Assembly: GCF_023094165.1 (NCBI RefSeq)
Contig: NZ_JALMDK010000011.1
Span: 186,001 to 250,000 of the forward strand
Length of the DNA stretch: 64,000 nucleotides
Direction of reading: 5' to 3'
DNA from: Crossiella sp. S99.2
Lineage (GTDB): Bacteria; Actinomycetota; Actinomycetes; Mycobacteriales; Pseudonocardiaceae
In this document: positions 8,298 through 15,863 of the stretch, piece after piece
Layout of the letters: every line of letters starts with the position of its first letter
Numbering within the stretch: position 1 is the stretch's first letter
Notes under the pieces: generated by a model
Seen by the model: only the letters and a program-made list of their open reading frames with translations
The model's database searches: none
What the model was told of the DNA's origin: nothing
Program-made: the position numbers and the translations under genes

Positions 8298-9202
8298 GGG
8301 GCCAACCGTAGCCGGGCGGCCAGGCCGTCCAGGTGCCGGGTCAGACCGTGCTCGAACAGGCCGTCCAGGTCCTCCACCGCACTGGAGTCCATTGTGGACA
8401 GGCAGGGATAGCGGCCGGACTCCATATGCACCATGATCTCCTGTTCCTGGGCCTGCCACCACTCGGTGGCGCTGAGCCCGGTGTCCTTGCTCGCCTGCGC
8501 TTCGGCGGCGTGGCTGAGCGCGACGCCGCGGACGAAGGCGGGGATGGTGACCGCCTCCCGGACCCGTTCGGCCCGGCCCAGGCCGAGCCCCGCCAGGGCG
8601 GCCAGGGTCCATTCGGTGTGCGCCATGGCTTCCGGGATCAGCCGGGGCCTGGTGATGGAGACCAGTTCGGGCAGCCAGGGGTGCGCGCGGTAGATGGCCC
8701 ACTGGATGCGGGAGACCGCGGTGAGCCGGGCCCGCCAGCCCGGCGGCGCTGGGGCGGGCAGCGGGTGACTGCCGAAGACCCGGCGCATCATCAGGTGCAC
8801 CAGCTCGTCCTTGCCCGCCAGGTGCCGGTACAGCGACATGGGTCCGGTGCCCAGATCGGTGGCCAGGCGGCGCATGGTCACCGCGTCCAGGCCCTCGGCG
8901 TCGGCCAGCTTGATCGCGGCGGCGGTGATCCGGGCCCGGGTCAGCGTCGGCGCGGTCGCGGGCGTGCGCCGCGGACCGTGCGCCGGGGTGCGGACCACGG
9001 TGCCCGCGCCGGGGTGGGTCTCGACCAGACCTTGCTGGCGCAACAGATCCAGGGCCTTGGCCGCGGTGGCCAGTGCCACGCCCCACTCGCGCATCACCGC
9101 GCGGGTGGACGGCACCCGGTCGCCGGGCAGCAGTTCACCTGCGGTGATGCGGGCGGCCAGCTCGGCGGCAATCCGCCGAAACGGCGGCGCGGAATCGTTC
9201 AC
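8294..9202 (-). CDS. Hybrid GntR-TetR transcriptional regulator
   Basis: 302 residues from the GTG at 9202. Residues about 1-75 form a GntR-type winged helix (FRRIAAELAARITAGELLPGDRVPS, then TAAKALDLLRQQGLVETHPGAGT). Residues about 85-150 are a second, TetR-type HTH (RITAAAIKLADAEGLDAVTMRRLATDLGTGPMSLYRHLAGKDEL), followed by a TetR_C-like domain. Proteins with both domains are known in actinobacteria and often control detoxification or resistance genes. A 12-bp palindrome 10 bp upstream of its start is a likely operator for autoregulation. The gene is the first of a two-gene operon with the methyltransferase. Confidence 0.87.
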   Translation of the reverse strand: MNDSAPPFRRIAAELAARITAGELLPGDRVPSTRAVMREWGVALATAAKALDLLRQQGLVETHPGAGTVVRTPAHGPRRTPATAPTLTRARITAAAIKLADAEGLDAVTMRRLATDLGTGPMSLYRHLAGKDELVHLMMRRVFGSHPLPAPAPPGWRARLTAVSRIQWAIYRAHPWLPELVSITRPRLIPEAMAHTEWTLAALAGLGLGRAERVREAVTIPAFVRGVALSHAAEAQASKDTGLSATEWWQAQEQEIMVHMESGRYPCLSTMDSSAVEDLDGLFEHGLTRHLDGLAARLRLAP

Positions 9203-9211
9203 AGCAACAAG

Positions 9212-9223
9212 TGTACTAGTACA
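9212..9223. promoter_or_regulatory. Palindromic operator TGTACTAGTACA
   Basis: A perfect 12-bp palindrome between the divergent regulator gene (start 9202) and the GNAT gene (start 9297). Its AT-rich symmetry stands out against the local base composition. It is the obvious candidate site for the GntR-TetR hybrid and could also control the GNAT/C45 pair. Confidence 0.7.
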
Positions 9224-9296
9224 GTCAGGTGGGCTTATCTCCCCTATTCGTCCGATTTCGTTGCGAGGACTCGGCCCACGTCGGCACAGTTGAGCC

Positions 9297-9851
9297 ATGA
9301 CACCGATACAGCGTACGCAGGACGCGGTGCGGATCCTGTGCGACGCCTTCCTGGAGGACGCGCCCATGCGGTGGCTCTTCCCCGGGCCACCTGAACAGCG
9401 ACGGCTCAGCGCGAGCCGGTTGTTCGAGGGGGCGGTGGCCGAATCCGCCGCGGCGGGCACGCTGGCGATGACCGGCGCGGACGCGGTCGCGGTGTGGCTG
9501 CCGATGCCGGTCGGCGCGCACGTGGCGCCGCCGCCCGAGGTCGAGCTGCCCGAGCGGGTGCGGATCATGGTGGAGTTGCTGGCACAACGGCATTCCACCG
9601 ACCGCGCGCACCTGTATCTGGCGTTCCTGGGGGTGGCGCCGGACAAGCAGGGGACCGGGATCGGCGGCGCGTTGCTGGCCGAGGGCCTGCGCCGGGCCGA
9701 CGCCGAGGGCCTGCCCGCCTACCTGGAGGCCAGTTCACCCCGCAACCTGCCGTTGTACGAACGGCACGGATTCCACCGGCTCGGCGAGCCGATCACCCTG
9801 CCCGACGGCCCGTCGGTGTGGCCGATGTGGCGCGAGAACAAGGAGAACTGA
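9297..9851 (+). CDS. GNAT-family N-acetyltransferase
   Basis: 184 residues. The acetyl-CoA-binding motif A is clear in LGVAPDKQGTGIGGALLAEGL, and ASSPRNLPLYERHGF marks the C-terminal part of the fold. The N-terminal half (DAFLEDAPMRWLFP) resembles GNAT proteins that act on small molecules or amines. It lies 1 nt upstream of the C45 acyltransferase-like gene and the two form an operon. The substrate cannot be named. Confidence 0.85.
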   Translation: MTPIQRTQDAVRILCDAFLEDAPMRWLFPGPPEQRRLSASRLFEGAVAESAAAGTLAMTGADAVAVWLPMPVGAHVAPPPEVELPERVRIMVELLAQRHSTDRAHLYLAFLGVAPDKQGTGIGGALLAEGLRRADAEGLPAYLEASSPRNLPLYERHGFHRLGEPITLPDGPSVWPMWRENKEN

Positions 9852-9852
9852 G

Positions 9853-10977
9853 ATGGCACAGCAGATCGTCGCCGGGGGCGGCGCGGCGGATTTCCCGACG
9901 GTGCGGCTGGTCAGCGCCGAGGGCGACCAGCAGGCGATCGGGCGAACGCTGGCCGAGGCGGCCCGGCAGACCTACGGCTGGCAGCCGATTCCGGCGGACC
10001 GGCGCAAGGCGCGGGCGCGGCGGCGCTGGTTCGAGCGGAACTGGCCGCAGCACCACGAGCGGATGCGCGGCACGGCTGCCGCGCTGGGCCTGGACTTCAC
10101 CGCCGATGAGTTCTCTGTGGACAGTCTGTTCCCGCTGCCGGCGGGCTCGGCCTGCTCGGCCACCTACCTGCCGCCGGCACTGACCGAGGAGGGACGCGGC
10201 CTGCTCGGTCGCAACTACGACTTCTTCACCACCAGCCAGTCCGAGCTGTTCGCGCTGATGACCGGCGCCCAGCCGCCCGCGACCAGCGAGCCGCCGTTGG
10301 CCTCGCGGCCGACCCTGGTGCACAGCAGGCCGACCGACGGTCCGGCCACGCTGGTGCTGACCATGGACACCCTGGACGGCTGCATGGACGGGATCAACGA
10401 GCACGGCCTGGCCGTGGTGCTGCTGATCGCCGACGCGGAGAACGCCGCCCCGCCGGTGGATGAGGGCCCGCAGGTCGGGGTGTCCAGTGTGCAGCTGCCT
10501 CGTTTCCTGCTGGACACCTGCCGGAACGCGGAGGAGGCCCGCGCGGCGCTGCTGGACGCCAAGCAGTACGACATGGGCACTCCGCTGCATTACCTGGTCG
10601 CGGACGCCGGCGGCGACTCGTTCGTCTGGGAGCGGATCAGCGGGAACGAGCACATCACCGACGGCGACGGCGCGCTGTGCGTGACCAACCACCTGCTGCA
10701 CCGGCACCCGGACGTGACGAACCTGCCAGCCGACAACGCCGAGACCCTGCTGACCTACCAGCGCTACCAGCAGCTGACCAAGAGCACCGACGCGACCATG
10801 TCCGCCGACTCGCTGCGCGCCGCCCTGGCCGAGATCGGCTTCGACGCCGACTCCCCCACCGACTACCCGGTCCGCACCCTGTGGCGCACCGTGTTCGACC
10901 TGGGCGCGCGCACCATGTCGACCCAGTTCTACCTGGATGACCTGCGGCAGAGCGCGGAACTGACCTACTCGGTCTGA
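9853..10977 (+). CDS. C45-family Ntn hydrolase / acyltransferase-like protein
   Basis: 374 residues, of the family that includes isopenicillin-N acyltransferase and related linear amide C-N hydrolases. The expected autocatalytic nucleophile is in GSACSATYLPP (Cys about 101), followed by LLGRNYDFF, the Asn/Asp-rich strand typical of the family, and later GCMDGINEHGLAV. In known members the chain is cleaved before the Cys to create an N-terminal nucleophile; here about 100 residues precede it, which fits a proenzyme. An AAGGAGAA Shine-Dalgarno precedes the ATG. A strong hairpin follows the stop. Confidence 0.8.
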   Translation: MAQQIVAGGGAADFPTVRLVSAEGDQQAIGRTLAEAARQTYGWQPIPADRRKARARRRWFERNWPQHHERMRGTAAALGLDFTADEFSVDSLFPLPAGSACSATYLPPALTEEGRGLLGRNYDFFTTSQSELFALMTGAQPPATSEPPLASRPTLVHSRPTDGPATLVLTMDTLDGCMDGINEHGLAVVLLIADAENAAPPVDEGPQVGVSSVQLPRFLLDTCRNAEEARAALLDAKQYDMGTPLHYLVADAGGDSFVWERISGNEHITDGDGALCVTNHLLHRHPDVTNLPADNAETLLTYQRYQQLTKSTDATMSADSLRAALAEIGFDADSPTDYPVRTLWRTVFDLGARTMSTQFYLDDLRQSAELTYSV

Positions 10978-10984
10978 ACACAGG

Positions 10985-11016
10985 CGAACCCGGGTCCACG
11001 GTGGGACCCGGGTTCG
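10985..11016. terminator. Bidirectional hairpin terminator
   Basis: Perfect 13-bp stem CGAACCCGGGTCC / GGACCCGGGTTCG with a 6-nt loop, 7 bp after the C45 gene stop and 19 bp beyond the stop of the convergent small gene at 11036. Confidence 0.85.
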
Positions 11017-11035
11017 TCCGTCAGCACACCGCGGC

Positions 11036-11233
11036 TCAGCCCGGCAGCCCGACCAGCTCCTCGTTCTCGGAGAGCAGCTCGATCTCGACGTCGAAGTCGA
11101 CCGGCGATTCCGGTTGCACCACCTCGGCCGGCGGCGCGGGGACCGGGTCCACGGCCGCGGAGGCGTTGGGGGCGAACAGGATCAGGGCGGCGCCGGAGAG
11201 CAGAGCGGCAACCACGGTCCAGAGCTTGCGCAA
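11036..11233 (-). CDS. Small secreted peptide precursor (65 aa), unknown function
   Basis: A TTG start at 11233 follows AAAAGGAA with 8-nt spacing. The protein opens with a textbook signal peptide (basic MRKLW-like start, then VVAALLSGAALILFAPNASA, cleavage after ASA). The mature part is about 40 residues, Pro-rich then very acidic, ending DVEIELLSENEELVGLPG. A much longer in-frame reading to 11542 exists but its upstream part is Arg/Ser-rich and lacks a ribosome site. No family is recognised. Confidence 0.6.
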   Translation of the reverse strand: MRKLWTVVAALLSGAALILFAPNASAAVDPVPAPPAEVVQPESPVDFDVEIELLSENEELVGLPG

Positions 11234-11638
11234 GACGCAGGTTCCTTTTCTCGAGGTTCGACTGTGGGTGCCCGCCCGAGTTTTCCGGCCCCGCCCCGAT
11301 TTGCCAACCCGCTCGATCGGGTGTCGAGGTGCCCAGGGGTGCGACACCCGGGCCGAATGCCAGTCCGCCGACGTGCGCCGACAACCAGTCGAGGCTGGCA
11401 ATACCCTCGACCGGCCAACCATATCGGCAGCACGCCGGACAGACCTGGCACAGTGCCTTCTGAGAGCACCGTGATGAAGTCCGCTGGGAGAACAGCGAAC
11501 CGGAGAAGCTTTGGGTACAGCGTCAACACCGAACACGTCCACAGAGGACGCTCTTGCGGCGGTACAGCCCTGGCGACCCGGTCCGAAGTGCGGCGGTCGA
11601 GCCTGCGCAGTCGAGCACTACCGTACACCCTCGGCCAA
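11234..11638. other. Intergenic stretch without a convincing gene
   Basis: About 400 bp between the secreted peptide gene and the SMP-30 terminator. The readable frames are rich in Arg, Pro and Ser with no ribosome site or domain and look like chance readings. It must hold the promoter of the secreted peptide gene; a weak 7-bp inverted repeat GTCGAGG...CCTCGAC lies near 11380-11400. Nothing else is evident. Confidence 0.5.
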
Positions 11639-11659
11639 ACCCGGCCAGCCAGGCCGGGG
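11639..11659 (-). terminator. Hairpin terminator of the SMP-30 gene
   Basis: CCCCGGCC / GGCCGGGG, 8-bp perfect stem with a 5-nt loop, 36 bp beyond the SMP-30 stop codon. Confidence 0.6.
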
Positions 11660-11694
11660 CCGTGACCTCGGTCTCCCGTTCTGGTCGGCCCTGG

Positions 11695-12594
11695 TCAGCG
11701 CGGGTAGCGGAGGCCGTTGAAGTTCACCCGGAGCGAGTAGACCGAGCTGGTCGCGCAGATGTACAGGTGGTTGCGCTTGGGCCCGCCGAAGGTCAGGTTG
11801 GCGCAGACCTCGGGCACCCGGAGCTTGCCGAGCAGCGTGCCGTCCGGGTCGAAGCAGTGCAGCCCGTCCCCCGCGGCCAGCCACACCCGGCCCAGCTCGT
11901 CCAGCCGGATCCCGTCCGGATTGCCCGCGCCGCAGTCGGCGAAGACCTCGCCACCGGAGAGGGTTCCGTTGTCCCGCACGGCGAACCGCCGGATGTGCCG
12001 CCCCCGGGTGTCCACAATGTACAGAGTCTGTTCGTCGGCGGAGAAGGCCAGCCCGTTGGGACGGACGAAGTCGTCGGCGACCCGGGTGACCGCGCCGTCC
12101 GGGTCGACGCGGTAGACGTGGCAGCCGTCGGTCTCGCTCTCCGCGCGGTTGCCCTCGTAGTCGCTGTCAATGCCGTAACTGGGGTCGGTGAACCACAACG
12201 AGCCGTCGGCGCGCTCGACGATGTCGTTGGGACTGTTGAGTTTTCGCCCCCGCCACTGGTCCGCGAGCACGGTGATCGAGCCGTCGGCCTCAGTGCGGGT
12301 GACCCGGCGCGCACCCTGCTCACAACTCACCAGCCGACCGCGGCGATCCACGGTGTGCCCGTTGCTGTGGTTGGCGGGCTGCCGGAAGACGCCGACCGCG
12401 CCGGTGGTCTCGTCCCAGCGCAGCATCCGGTCGTTGGGGATGTCGCTGAACACCAGGTACCGCCCAGCCGGGAAGTACGCGGGCCCTTCAAGCCACCGCC
12501 CACCGTCGAAGAGCACCTCCAGCCAGTCGTCACCCGCGACCCGCCGGAACCGCTCGTCCAGCACCTCGAACTCGGCCTTGACCCGATCCGCCAT
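11695..12594 (-). CDS. SMP-30/gluconolactonase-like beta-propeller hydrolase
   Basis: 299 residues of the SMP-30/gluconolactonase/LRE family. Diagnostic stretches are LEGPAYFPAGRYLVFSDIPNDRMLRW at the N-terminus with the conserved metal-binding Glu, NSPNDIVERADGSLWFTDPSYGI, and NPDGIRLDELGRVWLAAGDG. It probably opens sugar or other lactones with a divalent metal in the cytoplasm. The ATG follows GGGAGGGTAAG. It is divergent from an Lrp-family regulator whose putative operator lies between them, so it may be a target of that regulator. Confidence 0.85.
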   Translation of the reverse strand: MADRVKAEFEVLDERFRRVAGDDWLEVLFDGGRWLEGPAYFPAGRYLVFSDIPNDRMLRWDETTGAVGVFRQPANHSNGHTVDRRGRLVSCEQGARRVTRTEADGSITVLADQWRGRKLNSPNDIVERADGSLWFTDPSYGIDSDYEGNRAESETDGCHVYRVDPDGAVTRVADDFVRPNGLAFSADEQTLYIVDTRGRHIRRFAVRDNGTLSGGEVFADCGAGNPDGIRLDELGRVWLAAGDGLHCFDPDGTLLGKLRVPEVCANLTFGGPKRNHLYICATSSVYSLRVNFNGLRYPR

Positions 12595-12608
12595 CTTACC
12601 CTCCCTGA

Positions 12609-12621
12609 TGAACTACGTTCA
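12609..12621. promoter_or_regulatory. Putative Lrp operator (TGAAC-TAC-GTTCA)
   Basis: A perfect 5-3-5 inverted repeat in the 62-bp gap between the divergent SMP-30 and lrp-type genes. Length and symmetry suit an Lrp/AsnC dimer; assignment is by position only. Confidence 0.5.
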
Positions 12622-12656
12622 GCAAGAAGCTAACATGACCATATGAGGTTCTGTCG

Positions 12657-13130
12657 ATGACGGATGACACAGATCGCGCCCTGCTCACCGAGCTACAACG
12701 CGACGCCACCCAGTCCTACGCCACCCTGGGCGCCACGGTCGGCTTGTCCGCGGGCGCGGCGCACGAGCGGGTGCGCAAGCTGCGGGACCGCGGGGTGATC
12801 CGGCGGACCACGATCGAGGTCGACCCCGCCGCGGTCGGGGCAGGGGTGCTGGCCTTCGTCCTGGTGGAGTCCAACGCCTGGATGGGCGAGGCGGACACCA
12901 GCGAGGCCCTGGCCGCACTGCCGGAGGTGCAGGAGGCGCACATCGTGGCCGGCGCCGCCTCGGTGCTGATCAAGGTCCGCACCGGGACCACCGAGCAGCT
13001 GCAGGACGTGCTGCGCCGGGTGTTCGCGGTGCGCGGCGTCAGCGGAACGCAGACGGTGATGGTGCTGGAGACCATGTTCGAGCGTTCGGTCCACTGTGGA
13101 CAAAAAGGTCCCGCGGGCGCGCCGGGCTGA
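12657..13130 (+). CDS. Lrp/AsnC-family transcriptional regulator
   Basis: 157 residues. The N-terminal HTH (DRALLTELQRDATQSYATLGATVGLSAGAAHERVRKLRDRGVIRRTTIEVD) is followed by a RAM-type ligand domain (residues about 65-145). GAGG precedes the ATG by 8 nt. Family members sense amino acids or related metabolites and usually act on neighbouring genes, so the divergent SMP-30 gene is the likely target. One exact copy of the GTCCACTGTGGAC repeat lies at its 3' end, and a terminator hairpin overlaps the stop. Confidence 0.88.
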   Translation: MTDDTDRALLTELQRDATQSYATLGATVGLSAGAAHERVRKLRDRGVIRRTTIEVDPAAVGAGVLAFVLVESNAWMGEADTSEALAALPEVQEAHIVAGAASVLIKVRTGTTEQLQDVLRRVFAVRGVSGTQTVMVLETMFERSVHCGQKGPAGAPG

Positions 13131-13150
13131 CAGACGACGCGCCCACGGGA
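13109..13150 (+). terminator. Hairpin terminator overlapping the lrp stop codon
   Basis: Arms 13109-13121 and 13138-13150 pair at 12 of 13 positions; the TGA (13128-13130) is in the loop. The same hairpin could also end the convergent gene at 13175. Confidence 0.75.
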
Positions 13151-13174
13151 GTTCAGGGACCGGTCAGTTTCCGG

Positions 13175-13330
13175 TCAGTACCAGTGCGGACGGCCGCCCA
13201 CGGCCCGGCCAGTGCCGCCGAGGACCGCGAGAACCAGTCCGATCACGACCAGCACCATGCCGATCGTCCACAGGACGGAGATGTCGGCCAGGAATCCGAT
13301 GAGGAGCAGGATCGCGCCGAGAATGATCAC
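13175..13330 (-). CDS. Small hydrophobic membrane protein, DUF6131-like
   Basis: 51 residues from the GTG at 13330, which follows GGGAGGCAACCC. Two predicted membrane segments (IILGAILLLIGFLADI and WTIGMVLVVIGLVLAVLGG) are joined by a short turn and followed by the tail GRAVGGRPHWY, as in the common actinobacterial DUF6131 family of unknown function. A longer reading from 13384 lacks a ribosome site. Confidence 0.75.
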   Translation of the reverse strand: MIILGAILLLIGFLADISVLWTIGMVLVVIGLVLAVLGGTGRAVGGRPHWY

Positions 13331-13468
13331 GGGTTGCCTCCCTGGGATGTACGGGACGCAGACTGGATTACCGTTCTGTGCCAAGCCAAACCTGGCGTTC
13401 GGGGCTCCGTGCTGCCGCCATTCGGCCGAGCACCGGGCCGGGGCAGCGCGACTCTGCCCCGGTGCGCG

Positions 13469-14011
13469 CTAGGACCAGATCACCTGGAGCAGTGGCGAGG
13501 TGAGCTGGGTGAGCCCGGCGGTGGCGCAATCCAGGTTGGGGTTGAGCACCACCGGGAACGCGTTCGCGGTGTCCCCGGCCAGCGGCCCACTGGTGAACAG
13601 CGCGCTGATCGTGATCGGACCGGCCAGCGGATCGGTGTTGACGGTGATCTCGAACTCGCTGACCTCACCGGTGTTCCAGGTCAGCACGGCGGTTTCCCGG
13701 ATCGTCATGACCGGAACGCACGGCAGCAGACCGAGCGGCCTGCTCACCGTGCCCTGGCCTACCCGGACTCCGGACTTGAGGCGGGTGTACTGACCGTTGA
13801 GGGACAAGCAGTTCACCAGGCCGCCACCGACGACGGCGTTGGCGGTGGTGTTGGTGGCGGTCAACGGCGGGTCGAAGTCGAACTGGAAGTTGCCGGTGCA
13901 GGTCAGATCCCCCACAGCCGCCGAGGCGGCGTGCGGGACGAACGTGGTCGCGAGCAGTGCGGCGCAGGCGGCGAGCAGAATCCGCACCCGGGCCGGATAA
14001 CGACGAGCCAC
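13469..14011 (-). CDS. Secreted protein of unknown function
   Basis: 180 residues with a GTG start preceded by AAGGAGG. The signal peptide is ARRYPARVRILLAACAALLATTFVPHAASA. The mature protein is a predicted all-beta domain with four Cys in total (GDLTCTG, VNCLSL, LPCVPV, DCATAG) and many Thr and Asn, resembling small extracellular actinomycete beta-sandwich proteins. No catalytic motif is seen. It is divergent from the histidine kinase gene across a 242-bp gap. Confidence 0.75.
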   Translation of the reverse strand: MARRYPARVRILLAACAALLATTFVPHAASAAVGDLTCTGNFQFDFDPPLTATNTTANAVVGGGLVNCLSLNGQYTRLKSGVRVGQGTVSRPLGLLPCVPVMTIRETAVLTWNTGEVSEFEITVNTDPLAGPITISALFTSGPLAGDTANAFPVVLNPNLDCATAGLTQLTSPLLQVIWS

Positions 14012-14253
14012 TGCGAACCTCCTTGTCTGCGTGCTTGGTGATCGCGGCGAGCATGGCAGCGGGATGGAGCAGCACCACAGCGGCTGTTCGGGTCACGCGT
14101 ACTACAACTCGACCATCGCGCCGCCTGCCCGGAGCGGGTCGCCGAGTCGACCGCCGGTCGCGGGCAGCGGTCCTGTCCTCCGATCCGCCAATTGTGTGCG
14201 CCGGCGCACGGTGGTAGTCCATTCGGCGACTTGCCCCGGACCCCGTCACTGGC

Positions 14254-15543
14254 ATGGAATCTGAGTCCTGGGGCGAGGGGTATTGGAGTGCTGTGGCGGT
14301 GCATCCGCAGAGCGAGACCGTGCAACGACCAGACGAGGGCAAACGCCGGCGGTGGGCCTGGCTTGACCCGCGGTACATGCTCGCGGAGAACGGCGAGCAG
14401 CGGACCCGGTGGTTCATCGCGGTCATCCTGTTCGTGCAGCGGGCCTCCTACCTGATACCCGCCTCGATCGCGATGGCCAGTGCCGACCTGCACCGGCACA
14501 CCAGTCCCACGCTCAACGGCGCGCTGCTGGGCGTGGCCTGGCTCTGGCAGGGCTACCTGGTCTACCGGATGCGCAGGCACGGCTGGCTCACCTACCGAAC
14601 GGTCGGTATAGACGTTGTGCTGGCCTGTCTGCTGATGACCGTGGTGACCTCCAATGTGCAGGCCGGATTCGAGTTCACCACGGTCAACTGGGCGCCGAAG
14701 TACGCCCTGGGCACCGCGGCCCTGATCGGCGCGGTGCTGCCGCTGCGCTGGGCGCTCGCGGTGGAAGTGGTGCCGATGGCCTGGTACGTGATCACGCTGA
14801 GCAGTGAGACCCAGCCGGACCAGCCGCTGCTGCCCGCGGTGGTCGGGCACCTCAACTCGTGCATCTTCTTCGGCGCGATCCTCTACTTCATGACCCGGTA
14901 CCTGACCGCGCAGGCCAAGTACCTGGACGAGCAGACCGAGGCCCGGTTGCGCGCGGAGACCCGGCAGGCCGCCGAGCGCGCCAGGTTCGAGACCCGGACC
15001 AGGCACTACCGGGCGCTGCACGACAACGCGCTGGCCACGTTGACCGCGATCGCCATGGGCGGGCTGGACCACCGGGGCGAGCAGGTGCGGAAACGCTGTG
15101 CCAAGGACGCGGAGTACGTGCGGCGGTTGATCGCGGCCGACACCACCAACTCCTTCACCGGCCTCGGCGACCGGCTGGCCGAGGTGGTCACCGACGCGGA
15201 AGCCCTGGACCTGCGGGTCCGCTACATGCCGGACACCGTGCCGGGGCATCTGCCGCACCACGTGGTGGAAGCGGTGGCCGACGCCTGCCGGGAAGCGCTG
15301 AACAATGTGGCCAAGCACGCGGGCACCGATCAGGCCTGGGTGACCGTGTCCTGGGTGGAGGACACCCTCAGCGTGCGGGTGGTCGACCGCGGGCGCGGGT
15401 TCGACCCGATCCGCACCCCGCGCGGGCAGGGGCTGAAGTCCTCGATCAGCGGCCGGATGCGGGAAATCGGCGGCAGCGTGCAGGTGGACTCGATGGCTGA
15501 GAACGGCACCTGCGTGGAACTGGTCTGGTCGCACGCACCATGA
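14254..15543 (+). CDS. Orphan sensor histidine kinase (NarL-type, HATPase_c)
   Basis: 429 residues from the ATG at 14254; the GTG at 14293, preceded by GGAG, is a good alternative. Several predicted membrane segments lie between about residues 50 and 220. A linker (residues about 225-255, rich in Arg and Glu) follows, then a degenerate dimerisation box HYRALHDNALATLTAI and an HATPase_c domain with EALNNVAKHAG (N box), VVDRGRGFDP (G1) and GQGLKSSISGRMREIGG (G2). No response regulator is adjacent, so its partner must be elsewhere, or the LuxR gene at 17035 may be functionally linked. Confidence 0.8.
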   Translation: MESESWGEGYWSAVAVHPQSETVQRPDEGKRRRWAWLDPRYMLAENGEQRTRWFIAVILFVQRASYLIPASIAMASADLHRHTSPTLNGALLGVAWLWQGYLVYRMRRHGWLTYRTVGIDVVLACLLMTVVTSNVQAGFEFTTVNWAPKYALGTAALIGAVLPLRWALAVEVVPMAWYVITLSSETQPDQPLLPAVVGHLNSCIFFGAILYFMTRYLTAQAKYLDEQTEARLRAETRQAAERARFETRTRHYRALHDNALATLTAIAMGGLDHRGEQVRKRCAKDAEYVRRLIAADTTNSFTGLGDRLAEVVTDAEALDLRVRYMPDTVPGHLPHHVVEAVADACREALNNVAKHAGTDQAWVTVSWVEDTLSVRVVDRGRGFDPIRTPRGQGLKSSISGRMREIGGSVQVDSMAENGTCVELVWSHAP

Positions 15544-15549
15544 CCCGTT

Positions 15550-15577
15550 CTGTCCATTGCAGACAAACAGTGGACAG
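15550..15577 (+). terminator. Hairpin after the histidine kinase gene
   Basis: CTGTCCATTG / CAGTGGACAG, 9 of 10 bp with an 8-nt loop, starting 7 bp after the stop. The arms resemble the dispersed GTCCAC-N-GTGGAC motif. Confidence 0.55.
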
Positions 15578-15751
15578 TGCTAAGGCCGTGTCCACAGTGC
15601 CCCGCCCGCGATAGCCGCGCCGAGCCGGCCGCCAGCGGCACGGCCGAAGCACCCGAATACGTCCGGTATGAGGGCGCTCCGGCCGCACCGCCGGCAACCA
15701 CCTCGATCCCGACTCTCGCACACGGCGCACCGCGGACACGGCCTTGGTATT

Positions 15752-15835
15752 CCCCTTTCCGACGAAAGTCGTGACCGGGGGCTGCCTTCGCGGGTGGCCG
15801 GATACCCGGCGGGGGTGTTGGGTGGGAGACCACCC
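15752..15835 (+). ncRNA. Candidate structured 5' leader of the sugar dehydrogenase gene
   Basis: Consecutive helices precede the start codon at 15864: CCCC/GGGG (15752-55 with 15777-80) enclosing CGAC-GAAA-GTCG (15760-71, GNRA loop), then GCCGG-ATAC-CCGGC (15797-810), then GGGTGG-GAGA-CCACCC (15820-35, GNRA loop). The Shine-Dalgarno GAGGAG follows at 15852-57. Two GNRA tetraloops and tight spacing suggest a folded leader; no known riboswitch class could be matched by eye. Confidence 0.4.
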
Positions 15836-15863
15836 TGTACCGCCGCCGTTTGAGGAGTCCACC

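Noticed and set aside
15744..15863. Cyclic-di-GMP (GEMM-I) or ydaO-type riboswitch before the sugar dehydrogenase
   Set aside because: A GAAA tetraloop and a GGCCGGATACCCGG-like helix are suggestive, but the conserved GACGCAAAGCC strand of GEMM-I is absent and the ydaO core is not seen.
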